A DNA stretch of 64,000 nt from the NCBI GenBank assembly GCA_025463005.1, contig JAOAPR010000046.1:19645-83644 (forward strand), read 5' to 3'. The DNA is from Bryobacterales bacterium. Its GTDB lineage: Bacteria > Acidobacteriota > Terriglobia > Bryobacterales > Bryobacteraceae. Within the stretch, counting starts at the first letter, position 1. Every line of letters starts with the position of its first letter. Position numbers and translations under genes: made by a program. This document shows, in pieces, positions 1-8,529 of the stretch. Below the pieces are notes generated by a model. The model was not told the DNA's origin, made no database searches, and worked only from the letters and a program-made list of their open reading frames with translations.

Positions 1-650
1 CCGTACTCGACCGGCACGGGATTGTACATGACGGTGATCGCATTGTCTCGGGTGATCGTGTCGAAATGATTGCTGGTGATGGCCAGATGATTGGGGCTGA
101 ACACAGAAATTCCACCACTGCAGTTAAAGAACAGGTTCCCCGTGATGGTCGTTTGATCGAGAGTGCCAGGACTGTAGATGGCATACTGGCCGACCGTGTT
201 CATCGCCGTGATATTCCGAATCGAGATGTTCGTGGCGATCAGGGCGCTGGTGTTCTCGGCAAAGTCGACCACAAACGCGTTGCCGACGTTATTCCCATCG
301 ACCGTCAACCCGGTAAGCGAAACGTTGGAGGGATACGGGTCGCGCAGGCTCAAAACTGGCGAACCGCTGGCTGCGCGACTACTCAAACGAATCTTGGCCC
401 AGCCGGAATAGTTCCGGCCGGATTGCAGAAGGATGGTCCGGCTCACGGAATAGGTGTACGCGGCGCCGCCGAAGTCGATCGTCGAGCCTGCGGGAGCCGC
501 GTTGATAGCGGACTGAATTGCGTCGGCGTCGTCGGTGGATCCGTCGCCCCGCGCGCCGAACTGTTGGACAGAAACGGCTTGAGCACTCAAGAAGCTAGAT
601 AAAGCTAACGCTATTCCCCAGAAAAACACAGTGTGAGCACGGCTGGACAT
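1..650 (-). CDS. Secreted beta-helix protein with pectate-lyase-3-type N-terminus (partial)
   Basis: Reading the minus strand from an ATG at 648-650 gives an open frame that runs off the left edge after about 216 residues, so the C-terminus is missing. Residues 1-24 form a hydrophobic signal peptide ending near SAQA. The mature protein begins VQQFGARGDGSTDDADAI, the hallmark start of the pectate lyase 3 / right-handed parallel beta-helix superfamily (GAxGDGxTDDxxAI). Asn- and Thr-rich beta-strand repeats typical of a beta-helix follow (ITGNLFFN, ITSNHFDTI). Such proteins cleave, lyse or epimerise polysaccharides outside the cytoplasm; the exact activity cannot be called. It is divergent from the glycan/lasso operon that starts at 858, so the 200 bp between them probably carry both promoters. 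Confidence 0.85.
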   Translation of the reverse strand, partial: MSSRAHTVFFWGIALALSSFLSAQAVSVQQFGARGDGSTDDADAIQSAINAAPAGSTIDFGGAAYTYSVSRTILLQSGRNYSGWAKIRLSSRAASGSPVLSLRDPYPSNVSLTGLTVDGNNVGNAFVVDFAENTSALIATNISIRNITAMNTVGQYAIYSPGTLDQTTITGNLFFNCSGGISVFSPNHLAITSNHFDTITRDNAITVMYNPVPVEY

Positions 651-857
651 CCGGAATAATTATCTCCAAACAGAAAAACGCGGAATGCTCCGGCCGGCCC
701 AAAGTACAGCTGGAGCCGAAGCAATCACATCTGCAGTGAGTTCATCGGCGGACGAGCCGTGAACTTTACCAGTAGCAGTATTCGTCGGTAAAAACCACCT
801 TCTCATATTGCAGCCCGGCTGTCCATTAGGAAACCGCCCTAGTAGAAAAGCAGAGTC

Positions 858-2204
858 ATGACGCCAGCAAGAACCAGCAGGTGGCATACCGTTCCGGATC
901 GAGGGGGGCTGCATACACGAGTTGTTCTGCAGCGTGTTGCTCCGCGGACAGCGCGCGGATTTCTATGGGCAGCAGAAGTGATGATTATCGGCTACTTGGC
1001 ATTCGGCCGTGGATTCGCGCACCTCGGAGCCGCACCTGTTTATCCTGCCGAACTCTTTCTCGCTACTTCGTTCTTATTCGGCGGCGCGGCCTGGATTCAG
1101 CTTTACTTGCGCGAACTGGCACGCGGGTGGCCCGTGGCCGTCGTGATGACTGCGTTTTTCGCATGGGGCCTGTTCGAGACCAGCCGAGGCATCTTGGGCG
1201 GCTACAGCCTGATCGAAAGCCTTCGAGGCTTGGCGGCTCACTATTACGCGATTTTCTTCTTCATCGGATGGCAACTCGCCTCCGGCACAAACCCGCAATG
1301 GTTTCTGAGGCTCCTGACGCGTGCATCGGCCATTATGACTGCTAGCGGCGTCCTGACCGCCGCGCTGTCACACCTGGGCTCAAGTGTTGGACTGATCGCC
1401 CTGTTTCTGACTCCGCCGGCGATGCCGGCGTACACCGCTGTCGGTTTGCTGGCCTTTGCTCCGTACCTGTCCGTGTGGTTTTACCCCTTATTTGGCGGCA
1501 GCCTGACGACACTCTTGCTGCATCCAGGCCGAGCCGCCTGGCTCAGCATGTTGATCGGCGGCGGATTGGTTGTCTACGGATCGGGCAGAGCCCTGATTCG
1601 CCGCCTCCTGATCGTCACGATTGGGCTTGTTTTGATGCTTGTAACGATCGGCCCCCTGCTCCCGGTGATGGAAGGCAGGGGTGGAAATCTTTCGCCCCGA
1701 TGGCTGATGGCCAGGATGGTCACGCTGGTGGATTCGGACATCGCTGAACAAATCATCGCCACAGAAGGAAGCGCCGCGGACGTATCGAAAATTCGTTCGA
1801 TCTCCGGCACTAAAGAGTGGCGAAAGCGATTCTGGAGCGCCACCTTAGATTCCCTGGAGGCCGAGAACCTGTGGCTGACCGGTCACGGCTACGGGTTCTC
1901 GCTCGGAACTCTGATTCATGAAGACGTTCGCACGCCTCACAACTTTGCCATCTATCTGCTCGGCTACACGGGATGCGTGGGGCTCGCCTTGTACGCAGGA
2001 TTTGTCCTCGCCTTGTTCGCGGCGATGCGCGCCTTACCACGTGGACCGTTCCGGCTGTTTCTAATCGGTCAACTCGCCACCACATTGATCGTGGCGTCTT
2101 TCGGCAATGGACTCGAGACTCCATTTGTTGCCGTGCCCTTCTACCTCGTTATGGGACTCGCTTACGGTTTCGCGCGGGCGGGCGCCGGAGCGTCGCATGC
2201 GTAA
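858..2204 (+). CDS. O-antigen polymerase/ligase-like membrane protein (Wzy/WaaL type)
   Basis: The 448-residue protein is strongly hydrophobic, with about ten membrane segments. The larger soluble loop comes late (about residues 275-355). It is followed by PHNFAIYLLGYTGCVGL, which resembles the PHN-x-(Y/F)-L...G(x)xGL signature of the Wzy_C / O-antigen ligase family. These inner-membrane enzymes polymerise or transfer undecaprenyl-linked glycans on the periplasmic face. It opens a plus-strand operon whose next gene overlaps it by 8 nt. The first 41 residues are polar and basic and the ribosome-binding site at 858 is weak; an in-frame ATG at 981 is an alternative start. Sequence cannot separate polymerase from ligase in this family. 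Confidence 0.75.
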   Translation: MTPARTSRWHTVPDRGGLHTRVVLQRVAPRTARGFLWAAEVMIIGYLAFGRGFAHLGAAPVYPAELFLATSFLFGGAAWIQLYLRELARGWPVAVVMTAFFAWGLFETSRGILGGYSLIESLRGLAAHYYAIFFFIGWQLASGTNPQWFLRLLTRASAIMTASGVLTAALSHLGSSVGLIALFLTPPAMPAYTAVGLLAFAPYLSVWFYPLFGGSLTTLLLHPGRAAWLSMLIGGGLVVYGSGRALIRRLLIVTIGLVLMLVTIGPLLPVMEGRGGNLSPRWLMARMVTLVDSDIAEQIIATEGSAADVSKIRSISGTKEWRKRFWSATLDSLEAENLWLTGHGYGFSLGTLIHEDVRTPHNFAIYLLGYTGCVGLALYAGFVLALFAAMRALPRGPFRLFLIGQLATTLIVASFGNGLETPFVAVPFYLVMGLAYGFARAGAGASHA

Positions 2205-3363
2205 AATCCTGATCGTGGTGCCGCACCTTTACGGCTCCATGCGCCTGCTGGCGGACAACATGCGTTACCTCGATCTGGAGCAGTACCGCATTACGATGCT
2301 CGTGTTGGAGCCTGTTCTGACGCTACAGGACGAATTCCCTCCGCAGGTGAAGATCGTCACGGCAGCCTATACAAAAGCTGGAAAAGCGGGAGCTCGGCTG
2401 GGCTATCCAATCGATCGAAGCAAGCTCCGCCGCTGGGCTCACCGCTTCTTTCAGGTGTGGCGAGAAGCTAAGCGGCACGATCTGGTCATAAGCTGGTCGG
2501 AGCTGACCCCGACTTACGTTACGGTGGCAGCCGGCGCGCTCGCGAGAAGGCCGGTGATCGGCTGGGTGCATATCCATCTCTCGAGGACTTTCGAGCTTAG
2601 GATCCGGCCGCGCTGGGCCCACTCTCCCGCCATTCGGCTGTTCTATCCGATCCTGCGACGCGTGGTCGGGTGCTCGCGTCCTGTAAGTGATGATCTTCAA
2701 ACCTCTTTCGGGCTAAAGAACGTTACCTGTATCTCAAATACCGTGGATATCCAGCGGATTCGCAAGTGCGCTTTAGAGGAGATCGAAGGCGATCTGCGGG
2801 AACTCTATTCCCCCTCCACGCCGGTCATCATCAACGTTGCGGCGCTGGAACCGCAAAAAGGTCAAGAGGTTTTGATACAGGCTCACGCCCTCGTGATCGG
2901 CAAGGGTTTGGCACATCGACTTCTCTTGGTCGGCGACGGGACCAGGAGAAAAGAGTTGGCCGCTCTGGCCAAGGCACTCGACGTCTCAGCCACCGTTCAC
3001 TTTGCGGGTTTCAGAAAGAACCCGTACACGCTGATCGCTCGTTCCTCGGCATTGGTGCTCAGCTCGCACATGGAGGGATTCGCTCTTGTGCTCGCCGAAG
3101 CCTTGGCTTTGGGCGTTCCCATAGTCTCTACCGACTGTGAAGCGGGTCCGCGTGAGGTCCTTCAGGACGGGCGTTTTGGCTTGCTCGTGCCCGTGAACGA
3201 CAAAGAGAAGCTGGCTGCGGCGATGGAGCGGATCCTTACCGAAATCGAACTCAGGGAGCGGCTTACCCATGAGGCGCAAGGCGATTGCAGCCACATTGAC
3301 GCTGCCCGTAGCGCGGCCCAAATGGAATCTCTGTTTGAAGAGGCACTGGTGGGAAGAGCATGA
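2197..3363 (+). CDS. GT4-family glycosyltransferase
   Basis: The protein has 388 residues from the ATG at 2197, chosen because the protein then begins MRKILIVVPHLYGS, the usual first Rossmann strand; the ATG lies inside the last codons of the preceding gene. The C-terminal half carries the retaining GT-B signature: a nucleotide-sugar-binding stretch around VGDGTRRKELAALA, and the E-x7-E motif in SSHMEGFALVLAEALALG, followed by G(P)REVL. It should transfer a sugar from a nucleotide donor to a lipid-linked or peptide acceptor in the cytoplasm. Donor and acceptor cannot be predicted. It overlaps the next glycosyltransferase by 4 nt (ATGA), so the two are translationally coupled. Confidence 0.85.
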   Translation: MRKILIVVPHLYGSMRLLADNMRYLDLEQYRITMLVLEPVLTLQDEFPPQVKIVTAAYTKAGKAGARLGYPIDRSKLRRWAHRFFQVWREAKRHDLVISWSELTPTYVTVAAGALARRPVIGWVHIHLSRTFELRIRPRWAHSPAIRLFYPILRRVVGCSRPVSDDLQTSFGLKNVTCISNTVDIQRIRKCALEEIEGDLRELYSPSTPVIINVAALEPQKGQEVLIQAHALVIGKGLAHRLLLVGDGTRRKELAALAKALDVSATVHFAGFRKNPYTLIARSSALVLSSHMEGFALVLAEALALGVPIVSTDCEAGPREVLQDGRFGLLVPVNDKEKLAAAMERILTEIELRERLTHEAQGDCSHIDAARSAAQMESLFEEALVGRA

Positions 3364-4634
3364 ACAACCTATATGCAAAAGGCGACGGAATTCTCCTGAT
3401 CCATAATTCGTACCAGCAGGCCGGCGGCGAGGATCGTGTGTTTGACCTCGAGGTCCGATTACTGCAAGCGAATGGACATCGCGTCTACCAGTATCAGGAC
3501 CACAACCGGAGAGTCCCGGGCATGGGTCGCATGGAATTGGTTCTGGGCACGATTTGGAACAACAGCAGCTATCGCGATGTGACTGCTCTCATCCAAAGGG
3601 AACGAATTGGCTTGGTTCATGTACACAACACCTTCCCACTGATTTCTCCTTCGGTATATTACGCGGCGCGGAAAGCCGGCGTAGCCGTGGTTCAAACGCT
3701 GCACAATTATCGTCTATTGTGTCCGGATGCGAAATTGATGCGGCAGGGGAAAGTATGTGAAGACTGTCTGGGCCGCAGCATTCCCTGGCCCGGCGTAGTT
3801 CGAGGCTGTTATCAGGGAAGCCGTTGCGCCACCGCCGTGACCGCTGCGATGACGAGCACACATCGGCTGCTGGGTACTTGGTCCAAATGCATTGACCAGT
3901 ATGTTGCGCTGACGGAGTTCGCACGGAGCAAGTTCATTGAAGGCGGATTGCCCGCCGCGAAGATCGCAGTCAAACCGAATTTCATTGACCCGGATCCAGG
4001 TTGCGGCCGCCCCGGCGACTACGCGCTGTTTGTCGGACGCCTTTCTCCGGAAAAGGGCCTCGCGACGCTGATCGAGGCCTGGGACAGGCTGGCAAACCCT
4101 ATCCCGCTTAGGGTAATTGGCGACGGACCTCTGTCGCCACAAATTCTCGCTGCCGCGGCGCGCAATCCTCGGATCCAGTGGATGGGGGCGTTGCCGGCAT
4201 CTGAAGTACGGCGGCAAATGCAGAGCGCACGCTTTCTGGTCTGCCCTTCTATCTGGTACGAAAGTTTCGGAATGATTATCGTCGAGGCGTTCTCGACCGG
4301 GCTGCCTGTAATTGCAAGCAATTTAGGGGCGATGGCAGAGCTGGTGGAGCATGAGCGAACAGGTCTTCTGTTCACGCCCGGTGACCCCGCGGATCTCGCG
4401 CGGATTGTCCAGTTCGCGCTAGATCGTCCTCAGTTGCTGGACTACATGCGCATGCGAGCCCGTCGTGAATACGAGCAACACTATACGGCATCCACGAACT
4501 ATCACCTTCTGATGTCAATCTACGAAGATGCGGATCGCCACAACAGCGCCCGAGTTCGCCCCAACGCCCTGAATGACCTCGCTCTTGAAAGGAACGTATG
4601 CAAGCCCCCAATCAATCGACCAGCGCAGTCATGA
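3360..4634 (+). CDS. GT4-family glycosyltransferase, coupled to the lasso genes
   Basis: The 424-residue protein starts at the ATGA overlap with the previous gene. The N-terminal domain has ILLIHNSYQQAGGEDRV and the GT4-type VHVHNTFPLISPSV segment. A cysteine cluster (CPDAKLMRQGKVCEDCLGR) occurs around residues 120-140, as in other EPS GT4 enzymes. The C-terminal domain shows LFVGRLSPEKG, GDGPL and the donor-site motif WYESFGMIIVEAFSTGLPVI. Its last four bases (4631-4634) are shared with the start of the PqqD-like lasso gene. That physical coupling is notable, because glycosyltransferases are not standard lasso-cluster members. Confidence 0.87.
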   Translation: MNNLYAKGDGILLIHNSYQQAGGEDRVFDLEVRLLQANGHRVYQYQDHNRRVPGMGRMELVLGTIWNNSSYRDVTALIQRERIGLVHVHNTFPLISPSVYYAARKAGVAVVQTLHNYRLLCPDAKLMRQGKVCEDCLGRSIPWPGVVRGCYQGSRCATAVTAAMTSTHRLLGTWSKCIDQYVALTEFARSKFIEGGLPAAKIAVKPNFIDPDPGCGRPGDYALFVGRLSPEKGLATLIEAWDRLANPIPLRVIGDGPLSPQILAAAARNPRIQWMGALPASEVRRQMQSARFLVCPSIWYESFGMIIVEAFSTGLPVIASNLGAMAELVEHERTGLLFTPGDPADLARIVQFALDRPQLLDYMRMRARREYEQHYTASTNYHLLMSIYEDADRHNSARVRPNALNDLALERNVCKPPINRPAQS

Positions 4635-4915
4635 CAATATCTTCGAATGTCACCGTGAGCCGACGGAGCAACATCGTCTCATGCAATCTAAGCGACGAAA
4701 CAGTTCTCCTTGATTTGACCTCTGGCATTTACTTCGGGCTGAACCAGGTGGGAGCGAGTATTTGGGCTCTGATCGCGACACCACGGAGCACCGGCGAACT
4801 TCGGGACGAGCTGCTCAAGGAATATGAGATCGATACGGCGGCTTGTGACACGGCTATGCTGCAGTTTCTGAATCACCTGGCAGCAAAAGGTCTCATCACC
4901 TTACAGGAGAAATGA
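4631..4915 (+). CDS. PqqD-like RiPP recognition protein (lasso B1)
   Basis: The 94-residue protein belongs to the PqqD fold used as a RiPP precursor recognition element. It binds the leader of the precursor and presents it to the B2 peptidase. Visible family features are an N-terminal three-strand sheet (VSRRSNIVSC, ETVLLDLTSGIYFGLN), then NQVGASIWALI and a helical C-terminal half ending LAAKGLI. I use the ATG at 4631 because it gives an ATGA overlap with the upstream gene. An in-frame ATG at 4598 would add 11 residues (MQAPNQSTSAV). It is followed by B2 with another 4-nt overlap, the standard B1-B2-C order of proteobacterial- and acidobacterial-type lasso clusters. Confidence 0.9.
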   Translation: MTISSNVTVSRRSNIVSCNLSDETVLLDLTSGIYFGLNQVGASIWALIATPRSTGELRDELLKEYEIDTAACDTAMLQFLNHLAAKGLITLQEK

Positions 4916-5364
4916 CAGTACGGACTCTCTTGCGTGTCCCCCGAAAGCTTCTCGCAATGAGGCATGAGAGGCGGCGTTTACTAGTACAGGCCGCTGTATT
5001 GTTGGTAATCGCGAGACTATTGCTGCTGATATTTCCACTGAGGAGAGTGAGGCCGATGATGACTGTGGCAGCGCGATGGCTTCCAGGAGTTCAACGGCCG
5101 TCGCCACCAGAAGACGTTGTGTGGGCGCTGGCGGCCGTTACCCGGAGGTTCTCCGGCACATGTCTGGTGAATGCCGTTGCGGCTCACGCTCTACTGCACA
5201 AACATGGACATTCATCAACCGTTCGCGTAGGCGCGGCGCGCAAAGAGGGTGCTTTCGCAGCCCACGCCTGGGTGGAACGGGACGGTGAAATCGTGATGGG
5301 TGGACCACAGTCGGTGATCGCGGAATATACACCCTTTCCGCGGTGGGATGACTTCACATTATGA
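4912..5364 (+). CDS. Lasso peptide leader peptidase B2 (transglutaminase-like)
   Basis: The 150-residue protein matches the transglutaminase-core-3 (lasso B2) family, which removes the leader from the RiPP precursor. The likely catalytic residues are Cys84 in SGTCLVNAVAAHALL, His118 in FAAHAWVERDG and a nearby acid such as Asp124. Residues 22-43 form a hydrophobic stretch, suggesting a membrane anchor in front of the protease domain. It overlaps both the PqqD-like gene and the cyclase gene by 4 nt (ATGA at each junction), so B1, B2 and C should be made in fixed proportion. Confidence 0.92.
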   Translation: MTVRTLLRVPRKLLAMRHERRRLLVQAAVLLVIARLLLLIFPLRRVRPMMTVAARWLPGVQRPSPPEDVVWALAAVTRRFSGTCLVNAVAAHALLHKHGHSSTVRVGAARKEGAFAAHAWVERDGEIVMGGPQSVIAEYTPFPRWDDFTL

Positions 5365-7271
5365 GCGGAATCATCGGCCTGTTTCGCAGAGACGGCGCGC
5401 CAGTTGGAAGCGAAATGACCGCGGGCATGCTTGGCGCGATCATGCACCGCGGACCCGATAATTCCGGAGTGTGGAACAAGGGATCGGCTGGACTGGGTCA
5501 TTGTATGTTGTGGACGACGCCGGAGTCGCTGAGCGAAATCCTGCCATTCGAAGACACCGCTTCGGGCTTGGCGATCACGTGTGATGCGCGAATCGATAAT
5601 CGTGCCGAATTGATCGAGGGCCTTGGGTTGCAGGCGCGAGTCGGCGAAGTTACAGACAGCGCTTTGATCCTGGCTGCGTACGTCAAATGGGGAGTGGAAT
5701 GTCCCAGCCACTTGATCGGGGATTTTGTATTTGCCATCTTCGACAACAAGAATCAACAGATGTTCTGCGCCCGGGATCCGATGGGCGTGAAATGTCTGTA
5801 CTACTACCTCTCCGACCGTCTGTTTGCGTTCAGCTCCGAAATTAAGGGGCTGACGCGGCTATCGGAAGTGCCACAGCACCTAAACGAAGTTCGTGTTCTG
5901 GATTATCTGGTAAATCTTTTCGACGATCGGACCATCACGTTTTATCAACATATCCTGCGCCTGCCGCAGGCCACCAGCCTCGTCGTGAGCCGGGACCAGA
6001 CGCGCGCATCCACGTATTGGTCGTTAGATCCTCATCGCGAGTTGAAGCTCGCATCTGATGAGGAATACTCGGAGGCGTTCAAGACTTGCTTTGTCGAATC
6101 CGTTCGATGCCGGTTGCGCAGCGCTTATCCCGTGGTTTCCGCGTTGAGCGGAGGCCTGGATTCTTCGTCCATCACATGCGTCGCAAGGCAGCTCTACGAT
6201 TCCGCCGGAAACCATCAGCCCCTGGATACAGTTTCTCTGATTTTTCCCGGGCTGCCAAAAGAGGATCTTCGGTACATCGATGAGCGCGAATTCATCGACG
6301 CTGTTCTCACGACTGGAAACTACCGGCCGCATTTCGTCCACGCCGATCAACTGACGCCGCTCCAGGACGTCCGCCAGATTCAATTCCATTTGGATGAAGC
6401 ATTCTTTGCCGGAAACCTCTACCTGCACTGGGAGATGTATCGCACGACGCACTGCAACGGGAGTCGTATCTTTCTGGACGGACTCGACGGGGACACCACC
6501 ATTTCACATGGGTTTGAATATCTGGCTGACTTGATTCTCAGTTTGCGATGGAAAACCCTTCTTCGGGAAGTGCAACTGATCCGTCAGAACCTGGGGATCG
6601 GCCGCAAGCGAGTGCTTCGCGACTACTGCATCAAGCCGCTGTGTCCTACCTGGGTTTATAAAACCTGGGATTGGGCGCATGGCCGCCGCGGGGACACACG
6701 GATCACAGGTGAGTTAGTCACGCGGGAATTCAAAGAAAGGCTCGGGCTGACCGAACGTGTCAACTCATTTCTCACCAGCAGCCGTTCCTGCACTCGCACA
6801 GCCCGCGAAAAGCATTGGGAAATGCTGAATTTCCCGCTGTATGCCCACGCTCTGGAAATGGCTGACAAGGCGTCCGCCGCATTTCAAGTTGAAGCACGCT
6901 ATCCCTTTTTCGATCGCCGGTTGATCGAACTGTGCCTTGCCTTGCCTGCTCGTCAAAAACTCGGTCAAGGATGGAGCCGTTGGATTCTGCGCCGGGCGAT
7001 GGAAGGTATTCTTCCCAAAGATATACAGTGGAGACCCGCCAAGGGTAACCTGAGTCCAAATTTCTATCGCAAGCTGATCGAGGGCGACCGTAAGCTCCTG
7101 GATGAGACAGTTGAGTCGCAGACGTTGGCTCCCTATTTGGATCTTTCGGCGATCAAGGCCGCTTATCGGCGGTATGAATCCGCTCCACTACACTCGCATG
7201 TCGATTCCTCTCAACTTTTCGCTGCGGCAAATCTGGCCGTATGGCTGGATACCGTTCGATTGAAAGCTTGA
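5361..7271 (+). CDS. Lasso macrolactam synthetase C (asparagine-synthetase-like)
   Basis: The 636-residue protein has the two-domain architecture of asparagine synthetase B: an N-terminal Ntn-like domain (HRGPDNSG, FEDTASGLAITCDARIDN) and a C-terminal ATP-pyrophosphatase domain with SALSGGLDSSSI. In lasso clusters this protein adenylates the side chain of an Asp or Glu and closes the ring on the core N-terminal amine. Residue 2 is Ser (MSGIIGLF) rather than the Cys of true glutamine-dependent enzymes, so glutaminase activity should be absent; this fits a cyclase that uses no ammonia. It overlaps B2 by 4 nt and is followed 62 nt later by the precursor. A second asparagine synthetase, at 58053, keeps Cys2 and serves as an internal contrast. 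Confidence 0.9.
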   Translation: MSGIIGLFRRDGAPVGSEMTAGMLGAIMHRGPDNSGVWNKGSAGLGHCMLWTTPESLSEILPFEDTASGLAITCDARIDNRAELIEGLGLQARVGEVTDSALILAAYVKWGVECPSHLIGDFVFAIFDNKNQQMFCARDPMGVKCLYYYLSDRLFAFSSEIKGLTRLSEVPQHLNEVRVLDYLVNLFDDRTITFYQHILRLPQATSLVVSRDQTRASTYWSLDPHRELKLASDEEYSEAFKTCFVESVRCRLRSAYPVVSALSGGLDSSSITCVARQLYDSAGNHQPLDTVSLIFPGLPKEDLRYIDEREFIDAVLTTGNYRPHFVHADQLTPLQDVRQIQFHLDEAFFAGNLYLHWEMYRTTHCNGSRIFLDGLDGDTTISHGFEYLADLILSLRWKTLLREVQLIRQNLGIGRKRVLRDYCIKPLCPTWVYKTWDWAHGRRGDTRITGELVTREFKERLGLTERVNSFLTSSRSCTRTAREKHWEMLNFPLYAHALEMADKASAAFQVEARYPFFDRRLIELCLALPARQKLGQGWSRWILRRAMEGILPKDIQWRPAKGNLSPNFYRKLIEGDRKLLDETVESQTLAPYLDLSAIKAAYRRYESAPLHSHVDSSQLFAAANLAVWLDTVRLKA

Positions 7272-7333
7272 CGTGATGCCCGCCAGTGGCGACGGCGGTC
7301 CCCGTCCATTTCAAAAGAAAGGAGGTAGAAAGC

Positions 7334-7474
7334 ATGACCGAGAAAAAGACCTGGTCCCCACCCACTCTGACCGAGTTTGGAAACGTGGAAGACCTCACCT
7401 TGGCAACCAACAAGGTCTTCGGTACTGGCGACGCTTTTACGTTTCAGGGCCAGACCACAAGACTCAGCGGATGA
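7334..7474 (+). CDS. Lasso peptide precursor
   Basis: The 46-residue precursor starts at the ATG at 7334, behind a near-perfect Shine-Dalgarno (AAAGGAGGT, 7318-7326). An upstream in-frame ATG at 7286 lacks such a site. The leader carries the lasso recognition pattern Y-xx-P-x-L-xxx-G-xxxx-LT, here with Trp for Tyr: W7, P10, L12, G16, L21, T22. The rest is LATNKVFGTGDAFTFQGQ followed by TTRLSG. The only acidic residue after the leader is Asp33. With Thr25 at the usual -2 position, the core would begin at Lys27 and give a 7-residue ring; starts at Asn26 or Thr25 would give 8 or 9. No Gly1 fits. The end, Ser45-Gly46, offers a hydroxyl for the neighbouring kinase. The cleavage site and ring size are inferred. 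Confidence 0.85.
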   Translation: MTEKKTWSPPTLTEFGNVEDLTLATNKVFGTGDAFTFQGQTTRLSG

Positions 7475-7515
7475 TTAGCGGATGTCTCCTCAGGTCCGAT
7501 AATTCTGGGGAGTTC

Positions 7516-7548
7516 GGCGGGGGAGGACCTTTATGACCCGCCCCCGCC
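7516..7548 (+). promoter_or_regulatory. GC-rich hairpin between lasso precursor and kinase genes
   Basis: GGCGGGGG (7516-7523) can pair with CCCCCGCC (7541-7548) around a 17-nt loop, in the 85-nt gap between the precursor stop and the kinase start. No U-tract follows, so it looks less like a full terminator than an RNA-stabilising or partial-attenuation element. Such elements let the short precursor gene be expressed above the enzyme genes downstream. The loop contains GGAGG and an ATG (7533) that opens only a seven-codon frame. Confidence 0.4.
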
Positions 7549-7559
7549 CAATATAAACT

Positions 7560-8525
7560 ATGCACACCTACACTGCTTACGGCCTCCACATCAGTTCGGA
7601 AGTGCCGCTCCTTGAATTTCTCGCAGGCGATCCCCTGGGCGACGCCGCAGCGGATGTACTCGTCCGATACGGCATTGGGGAAGATTGGATCGGGGACGTT
7701 ACCGACCGGGAATATCATCTCGCAATCGAGCACAGAGAGGCGCGGTTCTGGTTCAAGGAAGTCGGCGGTTTTGTGGTTCGGGATGGAAAAACTATTGAGC
7801 TGATGCCAATTCCGGGGGCGGACGAAAGTTTGATCCGGCTGTACATAGAAGGCATGGTGATGGCGATGCTCCTCTATCAACGGGGATTTTGTGTACTTCA
7901 CGCCAGCGTCGTAGATATTGATGGCCATGCAGTCGCATTTCTCGGCCATGTGGGCGCAGGAAAGTCTTCACTCGCTGCGGCGCTGCAAGCCCGCGGACAC
8001 GCGGTCATCAGCGACGATAATGCCGCCGTCCGCGTCGCGGCAGGCCAGGCTACCGTCGAGCCCGCTTATCCCTTCTTGAAGCTCTTTCCGGAAATCGCAA
8101 GCTCGCTTGGCTACCGAACTGATCAGCTCCGCGTGCTGCACTCTTCGCAAAAGAAGGTCGCCGGAGTCGTTGCCGGGAAGTTCGCCGCGAAAGCACGGCG
8201 TCTGGAGCGCCTTTACATCCTCGGCCGCGAGCACCCGCCGGAGATTCGGTCTTTAGGCGCGTCGCAATTGATCCTGGAACTAATCCGCAATTCGGTACCC
8301 ACGCGCTGGGGTTGCACCGCCGACGGAGACCATTTGCGACGCTGCGGGACCGTCGCGCAACACGTGAACGCATTCACCGTGAGGACCTTCGATAGGCTCG
8401 ATTCGCTCCCCGAACTTGCGGAACGCCTGGAGCTGCACTGCACCGCGGGCGATGTGCTTCGCGATAACATCCCCATTGCCATCAGATCGCATACGCTTGC
8501 GATGGGTGACGGAGCTCAGGGGTAA
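7560..8525 (+). CDS. HPr-kinase-like lasso peptide kinase
   Basis: The 321-residue protein resembles the C-terminal catalytic domain of HPr kinase/phosphorylase, without the true HPrK N-domain. The P-loop is GHVGAGKSS (residues 129-137), followed by HAVISDDNAAV with the paired acidic residues expected after it. The N-terminal 110 residues are a separate beta-rich domain (YGLHISSEVPLLEF start), typical of the lasso-associated subfamily. Family members such as the paeninodin and pseudomycoidin kinases phosphorylate a Ser at the precursor C-terminus. Here Ser45 of the 46-residue precursor is the candidate, with Thr41 and Thr42 nearby. It is encoded between the precursor and the exporter in the same orientation. 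Confidence 0.85.
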   Translation: MHTYTAYGLHISSEVPLLEFLAGDPLGDAAADVLVRYGIGEDWIGDVTDREYHLAIEHREARFWFKEVGGFVVRDGKTIELMPIPGADESLIRLYIEGMVMAMLLYQRGFCVLHASVVDIDGHAVAFLGHVGAGKSSLAAALQARGHAVISDDNAAVRVAAGQATVEPAYPFLKLFPEIASSLGYRTDQLRVLHSSQKKVAGVVAGKFAAKARRLERLYILGREHPPEIRSLGASQLILELIRNSVPTRWGCTADGDHLRRCGTVAQHVNAFTVRTFDRLDSLPELAERLELHCTAGDVLRDNIPIAIRSHTLAMGDGAQG

Positions 8526-8529
8526 GAAG

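Noticed and set aside
66..602. 178-codon plus-strand frame
   Set aside because: Antisense to the beta-helix protein on the minus strand; the latter has a signal peptide and family motif, this one none.
660..914. 84-codon minus-strand frame upstream of the beta-helix gene
   Set aside because: No family features; it spans the shared promoter region and the start of the Wzy-like gene.
7533..7556. Seven-codon frame after GGAGG in the precursor-kinase gap
   Set aside because: Better explained as loop of the hairpin; the kinase start at 7560 is independent of it.
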